Under the pieces are notes generated by a model. It searched no databases. It was not told the origin of the DNA and saw only the letters and a list, made by a program, of their open reading frames with translations. From Trichosporon coremiiforme (Eukaryota; Basidiomycota; Tremellomycetes; Trichosporonales; Trichosporonaceae), in NCBI GenBank assembly GCA_039545355.1, contig BCJJ01000005.1, positions 242,068 to 306,067 of the forward strand: a stretch of DNA of 64,000 nucleotides. The letters are read 5' to 3'. Shown here piece by piece: positions 34,486 through 46,800 of the stretch. The position numbers and the translations under genes are program-made. Numbering within the stretch: the first letter of the stretch is position 1; each line of letters opens with the position of its first letter.

Positions 34486-36860
34486 ATGTCCCAAGTCGCC
34501 AGCAAGCTCATCCCGCCAGGGACCAAGGCGGCCGCGCAGGCTCGGCTCTCGCAGCTGACGCAGACCTACCTCGCGAACCGGACGCATGTGCAGCGCTTCC
34601 TCACAGCCGGCTTCGTGCTGTACTGCATCGCCGGCTCGGTCGTGAACCTGAGCGGCAAGGGTGTCAAGATCTCGACGAGCGGGCGCGGCAAGAAGGGAGC
34701 AGCAGCCCGCAAAGGATCAGGAGGCAAGGGGAAGAAGAAGGTCTCGGTTTCAGACCCCCTGTTCCAACAGCGGCTGAAGAAGCTCCTCCGCATCGTGATT
34801 CCAGGCATTCGCAGCCGTGAGGCAGCCATGCTCGCTCTCCACTCCTGCTTCCTCCTCGGACGGACGGCGCTCAGTCTCTACGTCGCTGACCTTGATGGAC
34901 GGTGAGTCATACCTCTAGTAAGGGAAATGCAGCTGGCAGTATCTTACTTTGACTCATGCGCATACATGCCTGTGTGCTTCTGTGCAAACGGAACACCCAC
35001 GTGCAGTCGCTGACCTCAGCATCGTCTCGGCCCTCGTCACGGCCCAGCCTAGGCTGTTCCTCATGAACCTTGCGCGGTGGTGCGCCGTCGCCATCCCAGC
35101 GACGTACACCAACTCGATGCTCGAGTACCTCCAGTCGGAGCTCGGCCTGGCGTACAGGACACGGTGAGCTATATTTCAAGTAGTCTCAGCTGACATCCAG
35201 ACTGTCGCGCTACGTGCTCGACGAGTACCTGGACACGAAAGAGCCGGACGGAGAGGACGCGAAGCTGTACTACAAGCTCGCGAACTTGGACGACCGGATC
35301 AAGAACGCGGACCAGTACATGACGGTGGACATCCAGCAGTTCAGCAACAAGCTCGCCGAGATCTACAGCAACATTGCCAAGCCTGTCCTCGACGTGATCC
35401 TGTATAACTATCAGCTGTCGCGCAATGTCGGCGCCGAGGGCCTCGTGCTCCTGACAGCGCTGGTTCAGCTCTCCGCCTACCTTCTCAAGAAGATCACGCC
35501 GCCGTTCGGCGACTACGCCGCGTATGAGGCGACGCTCGAGGGCGAGCTGCGGTTCACGCACTCGCGCCTGCTCGAGAACTCGGAGGAGGTCGCCTTCTAC
35601 CACGGCGAGGAGTACGAGAAGAACGTGATTGAGCGCGGCTACTTTGCCCTGATCAAGCACGTGAACAAGGTGCTCGGCGTGCGCCTCTGGCACGGCATGG
35701 CGGAGGAGGGCGTCGTCAAATGGGCGTGGGGCAGCTTCGGACTCGTCATCTGTGCGATCCCGACGTTCCTCGGGCAGGCCCTGGGTATGGGCTCGGGTGA
35801 CCTCGCGTCCCGCACAGAAGGCTTCGTCACGAATCGCCGTCTCCTGCTCAGCAGTTCCGACGCCTTCGGCCGCGTCATGTACAGCTACAAGGAGCTCGCC
35901 GAGCTTGCCGGATACACTGCGCGTGTATCGGATCTGCTCGAGGCGATGGACGACGTCAAGGCGGGCAAATACGAGAAGAAGCTCGTGTCGTCCGCCGACG
36001 TCGAGGCGAACAAGCGCATGCTCATCACACGCGGCAAGGTCGTCGAGGCAGACTATGTCGAGTTCGACGGCGTGCCCCTGATCTCGCCGAACGGCGACGT
36101 GCTCGTGCAGAGCATGAGCTTCAAGGTGCTCCCGGGGCAGCATCTGCTCGTGATCGGCCCGAACGGGTGCGGCAAGAGCTCCATGTTCCGTATCCTCGGC
36201 GGCCTCTGGCCCGTGTACGGCGGCGTCGTGTCCAAGCCCCCAGAGAACGACTTCACGTACATCCCTCAGCGCCCCTATCTCTGCACCGGGACGCTCAGGG
36301 ACCAGATCATTTACCCCGACAACCACGCGCAGATGCTCGCCAAGGGCGTCTCGGATGCGGATCTGCAGAAGATGCTCGAGGTCGTCGACATCGGCAACAT
36401 TGTGGAGCGCGAGGGCGGGTGGGAGGCGGTGCGCGAATGGCGCGACGCCCTCAGCGGCGGCGACAAGCAGCGTATCGCGATGGCGCGCCTCTTCTACCAC
36501 CGGCCCAAGTACGCGATCTTGGACGAGTGCACGTCGGCGGTCACGCTCGAGATCGAGAAGGCGATGTATGACCACGCCACCGACCTCGGCATCACGCTCA
36601 TGACGGTGTCGCACCGCCCGAGTCTGTGGAAGTACCACAAGCTCGTACTCCAGTACGACGGGCAGGGCGGGTACGTCTTCACGGAGCTGGATGCGGAGCA
36701 GCGCCTGAAGCTCCAGGAGGAGAAGCAGGAGCTCGAGCACAGGCTCCTCCAGGTGCCCAAGCTGAAGGCGCGGCTCGAGGAGCTGAGGCACATCAAGCGG
36801 CAGCGCGACGGAGACGCGGGACAGGTCGAGAGTGTCGTGGTTGAGGCGGCCGTGGCCTAG
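34486..36860 (+). CDS. Peroxisomal fatty acyl-CoA ABC half-transporter (ABCD family)
   Basis: Imports very-long- or long-chain acyl-CoA into peroxisomes for beta-oxidation. Exons 34486-34901, 35020-35163 and 35201-36860, with phase-2 joins, give 739 aa, the usual ABCD half-transporter size. The N-terminal TM region includes [14 protein letters not shown] and the conserved [19 protein letters not shown]-like motif (residues 313-328). The ATPase has Walker [10 protein letters not shown] (506-514), signature LSGGDKQR (604-611), Walker [10 protein letters not shown] (624-632) and a switch His in [13 protein letters not shown] Lys/Gly-rich linker occupies residues ~60-85. Yeast works as a Pxa1/Pxa2 heterodimer; which partner this is cannot be told here. 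Confidence 0.9.
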
Positions 36861-39414
36861 ACGTTGATGTAGAAGAGCAGTAGACAGACAGGCAGACAGG
36901 CAGTACATTCTTTTTTTCTTTTTTTCAGTATTTCCCCCTTTGTACAGAGCCGCACCAGCGGATGCACGAGTGTGCACATGACGTCTATTTACCGGCGTGA
37001 AGCTCCCGCCGCCCCGGTAGGCTATACGCCGGCTGGCGTTGCGACCTACTGTACATATTAATTAGGGATGGACCGGCTCGAACCTATTTTTTGGCTCCCG
37101 GTAGTCTTCTGGGCTTCTGGCGCGCGCTGGGGTTCTAGGGACTCACCGGAGCGTCGGGGTGCGGCGACTCACCGTGCCCCCGAAGTCGATCCGCGGCTGC
37201 CTGTGGCGGCCTGAGTCTTGACGCGCCCGGTGCAGTATGCGTATCGTCGTGGGCGAAGAGAGCTGGACTCGGCACCGTGTGTGGAAGAACAGCTATTGAG
37301 AAGTGTTCGTCATGCAGAAACTGGGAAAAATAGAGTATGCATTCGATGGGGAGCAGTTGGAACCACAGCATCCCTTGTATGTGGGACTATTGAGAGAAGG
37401 GTTATGGTCGAGTGTTGAACATCGGCGTTCGTGGATCGCCTGCCATACTCTTGTCAGTCGGGGTCGGGTGGGTGAGCTACAGTATGTAGGACGGCTCTGC
37501 GACATTTCGCGTTACAGACGCTGCGCCGCTGGAACACGACGTGCTCGATTCAGGACGCCTGATCAAAGGCATCAAGATGAGGAACAGGTCGCCACGCGAC
37601 AAGGGCACAAACAGATGAGTTCCACGGGGCCCCGAGCCCTGCCCGTGCAAGCTACAAATGGGGCAGCTGCACTGCGCAGAACATGAACCGCAGGTACCCA
37701 GTGTTCGGGATGCGGGCGTTCAGAGGCGGTCGGCGGCAGTGGCCTCGCAGAGCCTGCGGAGGTGCACACAGTGCTCAGACAAGGGACGGAAAAAGATGCC
37801 ATGCAGATCTGGACCATGGACATGCTCCAACCACAGTCACGAGCAGAGGATCATAGCATCACACGGTCACGGAATCACAAGATGAGAGTCTTGATCGAGC
37901 TGCAGGAACGACACACAACCTACACGCTTACATGCTGAGCATCTCATCGGCTTGGCGCGTTTGGCGCAGCACGCTAGGGCGAGAACAGATCGGCCCGCTC
38001 GATCCCCCTAACGGTGGCGATCCTGAGAGTAGCGATTGCCGACTGCGTTGCGGGCTGCTCGATGCGCGATGCTCGATGCTCGATGCGCGGTGCAACGGCG
38101 TTTCTCCGGCTCAAACCCGCTGTGGCAGCTGGCTGCCTGATGGCCTGGCAAACTGCCCCTCCTCTCCTGGAGAACAGTGTATGGGGTACTGCAGTATCCA
38201 AGCGTCCACACACCCACGCAGCATACAGCGCGGGGCGACCGTCCAGGACAGACTCCGGATTGTGGTCGGGCCGGGTTGCGTCAGCGTGCCCGCCTTCTCG
38301 CCTTCCGATGCTTGGTAGTGTTTGTTTTCGTTCTCCCGGCTAAGCGGTCCCGGGATCGCCAAGCCGCTACTGCTGATTAGTGTGGCGCCAGAAGCGTCAC
38401 CGACGCCACTTGTGCGCTAGTGGCGTTTGAGCACACCACACAGCACAGCACCGCCAGCCGCCGCTGCGCTATACTAGCAGAGCTTGGTAGTCTCGTTTTC
38501 TGTATTCCCTTCATACGCCGTTACGACAGTGCAGGGCGCAGGACGTGCAAGGAGAAGCGGCCGTGACGAGCGTCGCAGCGCGATCTGCGCGACAAAACTA
38601 GCCTGGCGCTAAAATGATGATGCAGGGCCAGGGCCTTCCCGTGCCTGGTGTGGTATCAGAGAAGCTCGCATGTGGCCACACGCCAGCAGTGAGCAGTGCT
38701 ATTCTGACTGCTCGCTCCACCTTATGTGCGTTAAAGACGGGATGTCGCACCGTAATAGCCAGTCGAGAACGACAGCGACCCCGATCCCTGGCCACTAGCG
38801 CCTCGCAAGGCTCGCAATTGCACTGGCGGGGTTGACGGAAGCAGTCAACACCGCTGCAGTCTGGAGTGGCGGAACTGCACATGTGCAGGGGCAGAGGGGC
38901 GCAGCAACTCTGCACGCGCTTGGAATTCTTTGCCAACCTAGTCCAGTAAAACCCTGGCAGTCAAGCTAGTGGCCAGGCCCAGGGCTTCAGCTGCGTAATC
39001 TACCGTCGGGGCGTAAGCTTGTCTGACCTACACAAAATGCATCCGCACAATCCAGTCAGCAGCCGCTCTAGCCTGAGTTAGTGTGAGAACGCACCGCTGT
39101 GAAGGGCACGATGCAAGTATGCCGAGGTAGCAGGATGTTTTCTCGTTACACCACCAGGGCCAGCCCAGCGCTGCGACGAGTTACTCATGAGCCTGCCCAT
39201 GACAAGGCGACCGCGAAGCATCTCTTTCCCTCCTCTCAACAACATCGACACAACAACACGTCACCATCTCCTCCACCCCAGCCTCACTTTCTACCCTTTT
39301 CTCCGCCCTCATCTCATTTTTTACCCTCACGCTACCACCTGCGTTCCGGCTAGCCTCGCACCCACTTCTCTGCCACTTCCCTTTCCCGATCTGACTCAGT
39401 CCGACCGCTCAGTC
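36861..39414. other. Long intergenic region
   Basis: 2.55 kb. T-rich run near 36909-36926 likely belongs to the transporter 3' end. A short CGATGC-type repeat lies at 38058-38090. A 37,300-37,450 ORF has AT-ending codons unlike local genes and was not accepted. The 39,200-39,410 part is C/T-rich, consistent with the promoter and leader of the next gene. Confidence 0.45.
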
Positions 39415-40921
39415 ATGCCCGTTGCCGTTCGCCTCGCCGCCGACGTCTGTGGCCTCCGAGATGAGCCTGACCGACACCACGTGTGGCTCGGGAACCAGCC
39501 CACCCGACAAGCGCGGTTCGAGCAGAAACCCCCGACGTACCGAGCCCTGAGAACCGACACATACTACCTCCAGAAAGGCAACATGGCACGTTGCCTCCGT
39601 GTCCGGCCAGTGTCTCGCAGCAACACTCCGTCGCTGACGACAACTGGTATGAAGCACAGTGCCGATAGTCTTCAGGAGGATCTCAGAGCGCATGCGGTTC
39701 AATTGCCTCTTGCTGCTTGCGTTGAGCCGACCGGCAAGATCCTGAACGAGGCGGATCTGGAGTCAATCTGGCTTCCCCACCATCGCAATGACCTTTCGAT
39801 ATGCCTCTCGCGCCTTTTTGGTACCGTGGTCGTCAAGCCCCAGTTCGCTTACGACAAGGGCGATCTCAGCGGGAAGCTCGTCTTCGACATGGCCGCCGTT
39901 GAGAGACGGGATCATGAGAGTGACCCAACCGTCGTCTGGGCCAGCATGGAGGTGAAGTCCCAGAAGGCCCTGCCTGACTGTGTCTTCGACGCTCTCGACA
40001 CCTTTTTCGAGGAGAAGGGCACTGCGCATGTCTGGCTTTGCGAAGGGAAGTTGAAGGTGGAGATCATAGGGGCGACTAGCCTCTCTGAGTCCGAGGACAG
40101 CTTGTTTGCACTGGTGCAGGGCATTCTGCACGTGGTGGACAGCGGTGTCGTGGCAGCTGCGACTGGCAACCGGTACCAACTCCGCACCAACGGCAACCGC
40201 CATCTCACCGCCGGCTGGGATGACGACGACAGTTCATTCGCCTACAGCAAGTCGTTCGGTAAGCGTTCGGATGGCACAGAACTCAGGGGTACAGACCGCC
40301 CAGACCTGTCTTTGGCCGGCTTACTTTCTCGCGTTGGCCCGTAAGTCTCGCCTGCTGGAGGTAACACGGGTCTGAGGGGAGTCTCCTCGAGGGAGAGGCG
40401 GGAATTGAGCCCGCCAACGAAGCTCTCTCACCCCCCGTCATTGATGTCGACGAAGAGCTTCAGCACGGTGGCGAGGGCTATCAAGGCGACGGTGCCGATC
40501 AACAGGGGCATCAGGCTTTACCACCCGAAGCCGGAACATCCCAGTCTGCCCTTACCGTCCCCACGCCCCCTTCCCAGGCGATTGCCCTCGATTCGTCACC
40601 ATCAGCTGTGACTTGCGACCGCAGCAACGACCGCTCAGAGGCTGAGACTCCCTGCTTGTCAATGGGAGGCGCGCAGGTAGAAAGACATCCGGTCCTGCAC
40701 CGGCTCCACCCATGGAAGGCGTGCTCTCTCCGGACACAAGTCTAACAGAGTTGAGCGATGCAGCTTCACCAGATGTCCCCCCAGTCGCGGTGTCTCAACG
40801 GTCTCGCCGCCATCCGAGCATATCGTCAAGCCTGACACCGAACGCCGTGGCCAATTCTGCCACAACCTCGGACAGCTTACCGGGAACAAGAGGTCGAAAG
40901 AGGGTGAAGAACATGCAGTGA
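39415..40921 (+). CDS. Unknown protein, reading frame broken near 40,660-40,700
   Basis: Exon 1 39415-40340 is followed by a 41-nt intron (GTAAGT...GGGGAG) and exon 2 from 40382, joined in phase 2. Exon 1 codes a folded-looking part with LNEADLESIWLPHHRNDLSI, KLVFDMAAVERRDHE and a predicted alpha/beta stretch near ALDTFFEEKGTAHVWLCEG. Exon 2 is acidic and Ser/Pro-rich (EEPANE-like, VIDVDEELQHGGEGYQGDG). Its frame leads to a stop at about 40,744, whereas another frame, open from about 40,645, continues as TSGPAPAPPMEGVLSPDTS to a basic tail GTRGRKRVKNMQ and a stop at 40,921. No GT-AG pair of suitable phase joins them, so either a one-base indel exists (mutation or assembly) or the protein ends early. 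No family recognised. Confidence 0.5.
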
Positions 40922-41347
40922 CTTTCCCCCTGCCTCCTCCTCTTGCTCGATCGAAGCGCATCCGCCCCCCTACTCGCGCTGTCACGTTTCTAGCACCATC
41001 CAGCTCCAGGATGCGTACCGTAGCATGATTTGAGTAGTAAAATGCACTGTGTTGAGGCAGCGGTGATAATTGCAAAGGGCTGTCCAGCTCCGTTGAAATC
41101 CTCGGTGCCTGATGTGTCGTCACTGTTGTTAAGCGGTACTAGACGGATTGAGAGTCGAAGAGTCAAAAAGTTAGAGGGTCAATGTGAATAAGGCGTCGTG
41201 CAAGCCGTGCAAGGGGGCAGGCCATCCATGACATCCGTTTAAGCAACGCCACTAGCACCACGATTGGTGATGCCTCGGTCGAGTCCACGCTATCTTCAGA
41301 ACGCCGCGTCGGAGGGATCTCCGGCACCCTCTGGTCTCAGAACACAG
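40922..41347. other. Convergent intergenic region
   Basis: 426 bp, presumably 3' UTRs. Nothing else seen. Confidence 0.5.
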
Positions 41348-42272
41348 TCATGCCTTCTTTTCCAATTGGGGCGCAAGCGCTGAGCATCGGCGGCGGTCGA
41401 GTGAGAGTTCAGTCAGATGCGATGCGAGTGGCGACAAATCACCCACGCGGTGCATACGTCCAGCAATCTTGCGCTTACAGCGTGCTGTGTCCAGGACGTC
41501 GCAGATCTGGTGTAACTGCCCGGCAGCCTTCGGCTTGCAATAGGGCCGGTACCACTTCCCCAGAGGCCTGACACTCAGAACGCCTTGCAATCTATTCCAG
41601 CTCCGTCCCCGACCAATACTATCCCACCGAGTATAGAACGCTTCACAGAAGTGAAGGATGAAATCGCGCACATACTCCAACGACGGGGTTGTGGCAGGCG
41701 GTTCGACGACGGTAGAAGCCTGGGAAGCATCAGCTGGCGCACTCGCTCCTTGATACCGTTGCATCGTTAAAACTGCACAATATGGCATCACTCACCTCGT
41801 CATACATCCACTCCGTGAGCTTTGCCAGTCTCCTCTTCCAGTTTTCAAAGTACGTGATGTAGGCGAAGGGGGAGGAGAACTTGCCTTCAGGTAGTGTTTC
41901 AGAGGAAACGTAGACACGGATGTGTTCGTTCAGCTGCATGACCTTGTCGAGCACGACGAGGGCGAAGCCTGCATCGTCGATATCGCGCCACCGCCCCGAT
42001 GCTCACGCAAGCGAAGCCCGGCGCGCAGCTTGCACGATCTCGATATGCAGTGTAGGGGCGTTAGGCTACGGGTGTGGCCGGCGCTGGTGGGCTGGCACTG
42101 TCGACCAGTCCTGTCGCGGAACACGGAGCAGTTCCGCGGGGAAATCGGACGGAATGAAACTCAAGGTGGGCGCATCCTTCCGCGCCCGATGTGCCGCCTC
42201 GTCTGCTTGCGTCCACGGCTTCTGAACTGGTCCAGCAACGCCGCAGCAAGGTGTGGATGTGGTGGACGCCAT
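41348..42272 (-). pseudogene. Pseudogene of an unknown protein, two in-frame stops
   Basis: From ATG 42272 one minus-strand frame reads as protein for about 155 codons but is interrupted by TAG (42068-42066) and TGA (42005-42003). Readable parts include VQKPWTQADEAAHRARKDA, APTLHIEIVQAARRASLA and, after the second stop, DIDDAGFALVVLDKVMQL to RLAKLTEWMYDE. A GTGAGT donor follows at about 41,793. Further coding-like sequence (SLEYVRDFILHFCEAFYTRW and GKWYRPYCKPKAAGQLHQ, to a stop at 41348) lies downstream, but its joins are uncertain. No splice signals remove the stops. No family is recognised. Assembly substitution errors at two stops are less likely than true decay. Confidence 0.55.
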
Positions 42273-42830
42273 AGCGTCAAACTGGGCAGGAGGGGGGTGT
42301 CGAGGGAGTAGGTTCAACGAGAACTGGCACCTCGTTCAAATAAGGTGGGAATGGGACAAGTGGCGAAATGTGGTGACAGCGAGATATGACGCTCAAGGAC
42401 GAAGGACAGGTGGAAATGCCGAGGCTTGATGGAGCGTGGGACGTGACGGTGTGTTTGCGTGGATGCGGGGACAGAGTCTCTTTGGAGAATAATTGAGATG
42501 TGAGGAGAAGAGAGGAGAAGAGATGGCAGAATACAAGGCTATGGTGTTGGCGTTAGTTGGAGCCGCGGTTCGCCACAGAGACGCTGGTCACCACCCATGT
42601 GCACGCCATGGCGGCCCATGCACCGAGATGACTCGGGTTGCGTCACCGCCGGAGCTGCCTAGTCCAGACAGTGTCCGATGGACGGATGCAAAACCACGTG
42701 GTATTGTGCCTGTCCCTGGTTCCTCGCCACTCCTCCTCACTCTGGTTGCTGATCTCCCGAAATGTCGAAAAGTTCGCTCAGACTCAGCTCATCGCCAACA
42801 ACTACCTTCCACGGGCACAGCACACTCACC
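42273..42830. promoter_or_regulatory. Divergent upstream region
   Basis: 558 bp between the pseudogene start and mL49. The 42,480-42,530 part has GAGAAGAGA repeats. No motif assigned. Confidence 0.45.
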
Positions 42831-43737
42831 ATGCTCCGCACGTTCGCATCGTCGTCGTCCCGCGCTGTACGCGCCGTCCGCTTCAGCTCGACCTCGGCCC
42901 CGCAACAGTCCACCGCTTACATCGTCGAACGCACCGCCAACGGAACCCTGCCCGTCTACTCGGACGTCAAGGGCAACGCCGTCAGGACCATCATCCGGAG
43001 GGTTCGGGGAAGCGCCGAGGTGAGTTTGGTTCTGGGGAGAGCTAGAGAATAGGGTGGGTGGAGCGGAAATTGGGAACAGCCGACGCAGTACAGAGTTCGG
43101 AGCTCGTTCGGAGTAGGGCCGGACGGTCGCCGGCGCTGTCTCGTTTGCGGCCCCTGGCAGTCAGGCAACGAGCTTGCATTGCATTGTCAAGGCTGCTCAG
43201 TGGATTGTCTGCGGGACCTGCTGCTTGGTGCTATCTTCGAATGTGTCTGTCGAAGATAGCGAGACCGACTGCACAGCGCGATCGTCGGACCTCGGACCTC
43301 TTGGATGGAACAGCGTGCGGCTCAACGGCGTGCGGCCCAGCTCGGAGCAGGCAGACTTCTTTCCCTGTCTCACTGCGTAGGCGCCTTCGTTTATGCCAGG
43401 GCAAGGTCTCCACGCGGTAGGCAATGGTGTTCCGGGCGATCGTGAAGTGCTGCGTCTTGTCTGCTGCAGCGCCTGCAGCGCCTTCCCACAGCCAACTGCC
43501 TCTTGTTCCGGCTGCCATCCCGACCTTCGAAGTCAACCCCAGACACCCTTGTCGTAGTCATGACCCAGCTGACAGCAGACGCTCAAGGGAGAACTGAACG
43601 AGTACCTCGCTGCCGGGCACATTGACCCGATCACGCCGGCGCCGAGTGCGATTCTGAAGCCGACTTCGCGCCAGATTGAGGTCAAGGGCCGCTGGGTTCC
43701 CGAGCTCAAGGCGTGGCTTGAGATGAAGGGCTTCTAA
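42831..43737 (+). CDS. IMG2: Mitochondrial ribosomal protein mL49 (Img2)
   Basis: Large-subunit mitoribosomal protein. Exon 1 42831-43019 codes a mitochondrial presequence (MLRTFASSSSRAVRAVRFSS) and the family start YIVERTANGTLPVYSDVKG...RTIIRRVRGSAE. Exon 2 43579-43737 continues in phase 0 as TLKGELNEYLAAG and ends IEVKGRWVPELKAWLEMKGF. The 115-aa product matches the family's size and its typical ending (VxVKGxxVxEVKxWLExxGF). The intron of 559 nt is about ten times longer than the neighbours' introns and has no open reading frame of note. Confidence 0.85.
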
Positions 43738-43833
43738 GCATAGTTCGGAGCAGTCTGTAGAGTGTGTAATTTGCATTTTAACTAGCATTGGCCATGGCCG
43801 TGGCGTCTTGTGTTCTACTGATTCCTACCCAGA

Positions 43834-46800
43834 CTAATCGCTGTCGCCGTTGTCCTCATCGTCGTCCTCGATGACGTACTCCTCCTCGGCGAGCACACGG
43901 GGCACGAGGACCTTCTCCTCATGCTCGTCGTCCTTATCCTTCTTCTCCTGCGGCTGGCTGTACCCCTCGACGACCTCGAGTTTGGGCCTGTCCTTGGGCT
44001 TCTGGGTGTGGCCCTGCTCGCGCTCCCTGTTGATGAAGAAGGCGTCGATCCAGCGGCTGACGAGCTCGCGCTCCTCGCCCTCCCGCGCGTCGTAGAACGA
44101 AGGGTTCTTCCGAATCCGGCGCACGAGATAGCTCCAGCTGAGGAGGTCCATGAGGTCGCGAGCGCGGAGATCGGGGTCGCGCGGCCGGTGGTGCTGGATT
44201 GGCCTCGGCTTGGGCCGGGACACGAGCATGCGGCCGAGGACCAGGCGCTCGTGCGCTTCAATGCTGGCGGCATGGCCGTCGCGCCCGCGTCCGGTGTTAG
44301 CAGACACGGGCGAGGGCAGGAGCGGCGCGAGGGCCGGGTCAAGCACAGACGGGAGGGCCGACTCGAGGCTGAGCCCATCGTTTAGCAGGCGCCGGATGCT
44401 CACGACCTGCTCCGCCTGGCACATGACGATCATCCGCCCCGCAGGCGAGGTGGGCGACGCGGACTGCGCCGCAAAGCCCTGCATCTTGACGAGCTCGTGC
44501 TTTGAGTAGTTGCGCAGCATGCGCTCCTCGCCCCGGAAGTGAAGGTACTGCGCGCCCGCGAGCACGACCGTCTCGGCACGCACGGGCAGCTTCCATGCTT
44601 GCGTGCGAGACGCGATGAGGGCGCGCACAATGCCAGCAGCATACAGCTCGAGGACTAGCGCCAGGTCACGCGCCCGCATCGTCGGCACGACGTAGCCCAC
44701 ACCATGGAGGAGGGGCTCGAGCAGCTCCGCGTCGGCCAGGTTTGCGAGCAGTGGCTCGACATCAGCGCGGGGCGCGGACAGGAAGCCGTTCAGGTCGAAC
44801 TCGGTGCCGCTCTGCGTCACCAGGTCGGCGGCGACAGCGCGCGCACTCGAAGCACTGGGAGTGAACACGATTGTACTGCCCGTGCTCTTGATCAGGTCGT
44901 AGGTCGGCTTGATCATCGATTTGAGCAGGCCCAGCCCGTGCGGGAGGTTGAACACGCGCGTGCTGACCACGAGCGGGGACGAGCGGTCCGGTGGCGTGAA
45001 GCAGTAGCGGTAGTTGTACTCGACACCCAGCCACGAGGCCAGGTCTGAGGGGTTGGACAGAGAGCACGTCAGACCCACGATACGCGTACGCGCAGGCTTC
45101 GCGAGCGTGAGCAGCTTGATGACCGACAGCTCGTAGGAGGCGTCAAGCAGGTGCAGGTCCTCGAGCACGATGAGTGAGAGACGCGTTGCGAGGCTGGTCA
45201 GTTTCTCGCCGACGATGTCGTCAAAGGCGCCGGGAGTCGCGACGAGCAGGCGCGCGCCGAACTCGTTCGCACCCGCCTCAAACTCCTTGGAGTTGCGCGC
45301 GAGGATGACCTTTGCCCGCTTGCCAAGGACGTGCCGCAGGCGAGCAGCTGCCTCGGCTGAAGACCGGTTGCCAGGAATAATGGCGAGAATGAAGGCGTCT
45401 GACTCGTGCCGGAGCGTGTGCCACATGGCCATCTCGCCCATGAGCGACTTGCCGCTCGCGACGGGGGCGGAGATGAGAATGTTGTTCTGCGTGTGGTACA
45501 CAGACCAGAACGACTGCGACTGCAGCGTGTTAAACATGGTAATGTAGGGGCGGTACTGCTTCTCAATGTCTGGGTCGTCGACGGCCGAGATGCTGAGGAA
45601 CGGCAGGTCGAGTGGCGGCGTGCGCTCGTCGAATGCAGCGGGCATGACGAGGTTGACAAGCGAGACGGGCGTCTGGCTGTCGCTGCCGAGCCAGCGGTCC
45701 GACGCCGTCACGATCGACAGGTTCTGGTGCTCGCCGCTCCATGGGATGACGAAGTCGATGTCGATGGCGGTGGACGTCTGCCGAAGCAGGATGCTGCGCC
45801 ATTGCAGGATATGCAGACCCTCCTCGTCCTGCACCCAAACGTAGAACGGCTCGCTTGATCCTGAAACTTTGGTGTTCCATGTGAACTGCGGCTCGACAGT
45901 GACGCTGATCTGGAGCAAGTCGTGCGCGAGCGGACGCAGCGCGTAGGAGACGCCGATCGTCGGGAACATGAGCGCCGCATTGCGGAGCGCGGCGCCGTGA
46001 ATCGGGTTCAGGTGCACGAGCTCGCCAAGCTCCTTCGGCTCCATCTCGCGCAGCTCCTGGATCTCCGTGTCGTCCGCCCAGCGGCGGAGGTTGTACAACG
46101 TGTCGCGCTGCAGCGTGTTCAGCTGGCCGAGCGGGTGATCGTACGGCCACATGCGCTTCTCGATCGCCTTGCTGAGGTCGATCAAGAGCAGCGCGCAGTT
46201 CGCCCAGTTGCGGCTAAGTGCGATCTCGAGCAGGGCACGGATAATACGGCCCGCGTTCTGCGCGACATACGCCGAGTCAGACACAAGAGCAAAGTCCTCG
46301 ATGAAAACCTTCGAGATGTATGCCTGCAGCAGGATGTTCACCTTGCCCTGTGCACTCGTTGCGCCGCCGTTTACCTCCATCGGACAGTTGTCGGAGTTCA
46401 TAATGTTCGTCAACTCGTCGACCTCATTGTCGCGAATCTGGATCTGCGCAAACTCGGTCGCCTGTGACAGCATCGCAAAGATATCGGCATTCTTCATGCG
46501 AGGGTTGAACTTTTCGTTAAACACCTCGACAGTCTGGTGGCGCAGGTAGTAGCGGGCAGCGATACGACCCAGGTCCGTGATCGCGAAGGAGTTGTTTGAC
46601 TCATCGAATGTCGCCATCTTCGCAACCGCAAGGGTACGGGCGGCTTGTGTGACAAGGTCGCTGCGTTTGTTTCCGAGTTGAGGGTCGTCTTTCGGCTCAT
46701 CATGAGACATGCCTGGAGTTAGCTACATCTCACACGCAACGGAGCTCACCATAGATGAACGGCTCTCGCCTCATCCTCACGAAGAGGTAAGTGTAACCAA

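Noticed and set aside
35169..36977. 602-codon minus-strand ORF
   Set aside because: Antisense shadow of the ABCD transporter.
37309..37470. Plus-strand ORF MQKLGKIEYAF...
   Set aside because: AT-ending codons unlike neighbouring genes, no domain, no partner exons.
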